Source: Bacillota bacterium (lineage in GTDB: Bacteria; Bacillota; Clostridia; Lachnospirales; Lachnospiraceae). From it: a DNA stretch of 64,000 bases. Every line of letters begins with the position of its first letter. The first letter of the stretch is position 1. The DNA lies in contig JAEYGZ010000032.1 of assembly GCA_023409535.1 (NCBI GenBank), positions 1 through 64,000 on the forward strand, written 5' to 3'. The notes under the pieces are model-generated. The model searched no databases. It was not told where the DNA came from and worked only from the letters and a program-made list of their open reading frames with translations. Positions 61,922 through 64,000 of the stretch are shown one piece after another. The translations under genes were made by a program, and so were the position numbers.

Positions 61922-62848
61922 ATGTACCTTAATATAAACCGTGTGGAATACGTTATCACCAATCTTTGCACCGGACAGTGCAAGCATTGTTCGGTGGGTA
62001 ATCGAATAAAGGATAAGGGGCACCTTCAGTATGAACGGATGACGGAGGTATTATCGAAGCTGTGTGACCGTTATACCATCCATTCGGTTATGTGCTTCGG
62101 GGGAGAGCCGTTGCTGTATCCCAAGGAAGTGGAAGGTATAATGAGAGAGGCGACAAGCTGTAATATACCCAAACGGCAGCTTATCACCAACGGTTACTTC
62201 AGTAAGAAGCAAGCTGTAATCAGTGATGTTGCTGCTTCTCTGAAGGATAGCGGGTTGAATGATATCCTGTTATCTGTGGATGCATTCCATCAGGAAACCA
62301 TACCGTTAGAACCGGTATATGAGTTTGCCAGGCAGACCAGGGAACATAATCTGCCCATCCGGCTGCATCCGGCATGGGTGGTTGATCCGGAGCATGAGAA
62401 TAAATATAACCGGAGAACCAGGCAGGTGTTGGACCGGTTTGAGGATCTGAAGTTTCCGCAATCCAAGGGTAATAATATATTTCCTTCAGGCAAAGCAATT
62501 GAATTCCTGTCGGAATACTTCCCTGCAAAGAGGATAGACCTGTCCATTCGCTGCGGGCAGGAGCCTTATAGCTCCAGACTCGATGATGTGAATACGATAA
62601 GTATAGCTCCGAACGGGGATGTATATGTATGCAGCTTTATCATCGGTAATGTATATCGTGAGGATATTAATACCATCATTGACCGCTATAATCCATACGA
62701 GATCCCTGAGATGAAGGCTTTGCTTGATGACGGAATACAAGGATTGATTGACTATGCCGCTTCAAAAGGAGTGACAATTGATTTGGCGGAGCATTATTCA
62801 ATCTGTGGAATATGCAGAGCTCTTGTGGATAAGTTAGCGATTTTTTGA
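61922..62848 (+). CDS. Radical SAM protein
   Basis: 308 residues. The [4Fe-4S] cluster motif is Cys16-x3-Cys20-x2-Cys23 in NLCTGQCKHCSVG. The barrel continues with VMCFGGEPLLYP, the GGE motif that binds SAM, and LLSVDAFHQ. A C-terminal extension with CGQEPYSS, VYVCSFIIGNVY and SICGIC may hold further cysteines, as in SPASM/Twitch-type enzymes. Such proteins modify peptides or small substrates; no precursor peptide is obvious next to it. A short, Asn- and Tyr-rich N-terminus of the preceding methyltransferase is not a leader. AGCGATATG is a modest start region. Confidence 0.87.
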   Translation: MYLNINRVEYVITNLCTGQCKHCSVGNRIKDKGHLQYERMTEVLSKLCDRYTIHSVMCFGGEPLLYPKEVEGIMREATSCNIPKRQLITNGYFSKKQAVISDVAASLKDSGLNDILLSVDAFHQETIPLEPVYEFARQTREHNLPIRLHPAWVVDPEHENKYNRRTRQVLDRFEDLKFPQSKGNNIFPSGKAIEFLSEYFPAKRIDLSIRCGQEPYSSRLDDVNTISIAPNGDVYVCSFIIGNVYREDINTIIDRYNPYEIPEMKALLDDGIQGLIDYAASKGVTIDLAEHYSICGICRALVDKLAIF

Positions 62849-63020
62849 AAGCAGTGTGTATAACTATCAAAATCTTATACTAACCGGGAGGAGGACAGCC
62901 GCAGGGGGATCCTCTGTACCTTGGTGTTATCTATGAAAATGGTCTGAGTGCATGATAATTATATTCCTTTAACGGAAGGGGCATGTTATAATATAGCCAC
63001 AGATTTAGGAGGTGTTCCAT

Positions 63021-63203
63021 ATGAGCGGAGCCAATCATTGCGAGAGCTGTTCTCATTATATTTATGATGAAGAATACGACTGCTATGAATGTCAGGTAAA
63101 TCTTGATGAAGACGATATGGGACGTTTTTTAAGCAATTCCGTATTTCACTGTCCGCATTTTCAATTTAATGATGAATATCAAATAGTACGAAAGCAAATA
63201 TAG
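63021..63203 (+). CDS. DUF6472-like small cysteine-rich protein
   Basis: 60 residues from the ATG at 63021, 7 bases after AGGAGG; the longer frame from 63012 lacks a site. CESCSHYIYDEEYDCYECQVNL with a later CPHFQFNDEY is the DUF6472-type signature: four cysteines plus a C-terminal Cys-Pro, likely to bind zinc. A -10 box TATAAT lies at 62987. Function unknown; common in Lachnospiraceae. Confidence 0.8.
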   Translation: MSGANHCESCSHYIYDEEYDCYECQVNLDEDDMGRFLSNSVFHCPHFQFNDEYQIVRKQI

Positions 63204-63252
63204 CGGTTGTCAGAAATGTTCTAAGGATAAGCAGTTTTGAAAGGAAGCATGA

Positions 63253-63633
63253 ATGGAAGTAAAGGTATGTAAAAATTGCAGAAGACTTTTCCGATACATC
63301 CATGGACCGGAATTGTGTCCGGATTGCAGTAAGCTTGTAATAGAGAAGCGGGTAGCTCCGATCTCCGGCGAGAAAAAATCTCTGTTGAAGCCTCTGGTGC
63401 TGGAGGAGGAACAGAAGCTTGAGCAGATTAAGGAGTATATACTGGCCAATCCCAAAGCGACAGTATCTCAGATTGCGGAAGTTCATAAGGTATCGGCAAG
63501 CAAAATATTTGAATGGATTCGGGAAGACCGCCTGGAATTTTCTGATGCTTCGCAGGATGCATGGTTTATGTGTGCAAAATGCGGGTCCAAAATTAAAAGC
63601 GGTGTATATTGCATTCACTGTAAACCAAGATAA
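63253..63633 (+). CDS. YvyF-like zinc-ribbon protein of flagellar loci
   Basis: 126 residues. An N-terminal zinc ribbon (CKNCRRLFRYIHGPELCPDC) and a C-terminal one (CAKCGSKIKSGVYCIHCKP) flank a winged-helix-like core ATVSQIAEVHKVSASKIFEWI. This matches YvyF/FlgM-operon proteins of Firmicutes, which are thought to control flagellar gene expression. GAAAGGAAGC precedes the ATG. FlgM and flagellin-hook genes usually follow; the window ends before they appear. The HD-GYP protein at 27618 would fit control of motility. Confidence 0.8.
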   Translation: MEVKVCKNCRRLFRYIHGPELCPDCSKLVIEKRVAPISGEKKSLLKPLVLEEEQKLEQIKEYILANPKATVSQIAEVHKVSASKIFEWIREDRLEFSDASQDAWFMCAKCGSKIKSGVYCIHCKPR

Positions 63634-63825
63634 CGCAAGGAAATAACATATACTATACAGACCGGAGAGATGCTTATGCGTCTCTCTCCTTATGTAAAAA
63701 GGAAATAATACCTAAAATATGATATTCATGTTATAATCTTACTAAGAGAAATCATCCCATAAAGAATTCAGTATACAAATTTCATAGTTTGTGTTAATTT
63801 AGATAAGTATGATTACGAGTGAGCA

Positions 63826-63987
63826 GGAGGGAACCCCTTCAAATATTATCAATGTAAATACTATGGTCTTTGAACGAAAGGGGAACGCGCCGTTTATGAT
63901 CATTTACATAATTAAAATTTATGGACGTGAGGGAAACCCCTCCGCTATTTTAACAATTAAAATATTATAATTAATGAACGGAGGGGG
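63826..63987 (+). promoter_or_regulatory. Tandem pair of hairpins, the second including the next gene's ribosome binding site
   Basis: Block A (63826-63885) pairs CCCCTTC at 63834-63840 with GAAAGGGG at 63876-63883. Block B (63929-63987) pairs CCCCTCCG at 63937-63944 exactly with CGGAGGGG at 63979-63986. Both open with GAGGGAA(A)CCCC and close with TGAACG(G/A)A. GGAGGGGG in block B is the likely ribosome binding site of the ATG at 63994. A 53-codon frame (63809-63970) crosses both blocks without a ribosome binding site. The rest of 63634-64000 shows only a weak hairpin around 63665. Confidence 0.6.
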
Positions 63988-63993
63988 ATAATA

Positions 63994-64000
63994 ATGCTGT
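63994..64000 (+). CDS. Start of a gene running off the window
   Basis: An ATG at 63994 follows GGAGGGGG at a workable distance, and the window ends two codons later. By the YvyF neighbour a flagellar regulator such as FlgM is possible. Nothing in the two visible codons supports a product. Confidence 0.35.

Noticed and set aside
61922..62848. Radical SAM gene considered as a RiPP maturase
   Set aside because: No Cys- or Gly-rich precursor peptide, peptidase or exporter lies next to it.
63809..63970. 53-codon frame across the terminal hairpins
   Set aside because: No ribosome binding site, and its repeats follow the hairpin arms rather than a protein pattern.

Overview
The window looks like a chromosomal segment of a low-GC, spore-forming, anaerobic Firmicute, most likely class Clostridia and Lachnospiraceae-like. 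The grounds are strong AAGGAGG-type ribosome binding sites almost everywhere, a SpoIIQ-like LytM protein, the NiaR repressor, dnaX-ybaB and recR, a DUF6472-type small Cys protein, and a YvyF-like zinc-ribbon protein at the right edge that usually precedes flagellar genes. The species is an inference.

Left end (1-6 kb): a compact three-gene unit encodes a HerA/FtsK-type ATPase, a NurA-like nuclease and a DNA methyltransferase. It is followed by a decayed reading frame and a small duplicated-domain protein. This unit is my best candidate for an incompletely described defence or modification system. From 6 to 10.6 kb there is a MATE exporter, a DHCW-type cupin, a membrane-anchored serine hydrolase and a degenerate IS256-family transposase.

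10.7-20.8 kb: a ten-gene minus-strand catabolic operon with a divergent GntR/UTRA regulator. It has a FrlB/FraB-like SIS deglycase, two FrlD-like PfkB kinases, two FrlC-like epimerases, a DcuA/B-type dicarboxylate transporter, an Asp/Glu racemase, an amidohydrolase, a YjbQ-family protein and a cupin-like protein. Together these suggest uptake and breakdown of a glycated amino acid (Amadori compound), plausibly of an acidic amino acid. The gap between operon and regulator holds wrecks of a BtpA-like gene and another PfkB gene, plus two copies of an 11-bp candidate operator.

21-30.6 kb: a solitary HEPN-type protein (possible defence RNase), tRNA-Gly(CCC), SpoIIQ-like protein, NiaR, an M15 peptidase lipoprotein, an HD-GYP protein and dnaX-ybaB. 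The usual partner recR lies 12 kb further on. The intervening block carries a BlaI/BlaR1-like sensor pair with a palindromic operator laid over its promoter, and a YesMN two-component system. It also carries an ABC-ATPase homologue that has lost its nucleotide-binding motifs, and a complete sugar ABC transporter with an esterase.

43.5-64 kb: a small island with an Imm26-type immunity protein lies between two 108/109-bp direct repeats. It is followed by a methyltransferase, a secreted GH16 glucanase with carbohydrate-binding modules and an AraC regulator. Then come a secreted propeller-like protein, two P-loop kinases, a deleted XRE gene, a MerR regulator, a GGADG-motif protein and a HAD phosphatase. 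The last block has an XRE-methyltransferase fusion, an adenosine deaminase-like protein, a serine hydrolase, a methyltransferase, a radical SAM protein, and two small Cys-rich proteins. The final 170 bases hold a tandem pair of hairpins, the second of which includes the ribosome binding site of the gene entering at the edge.
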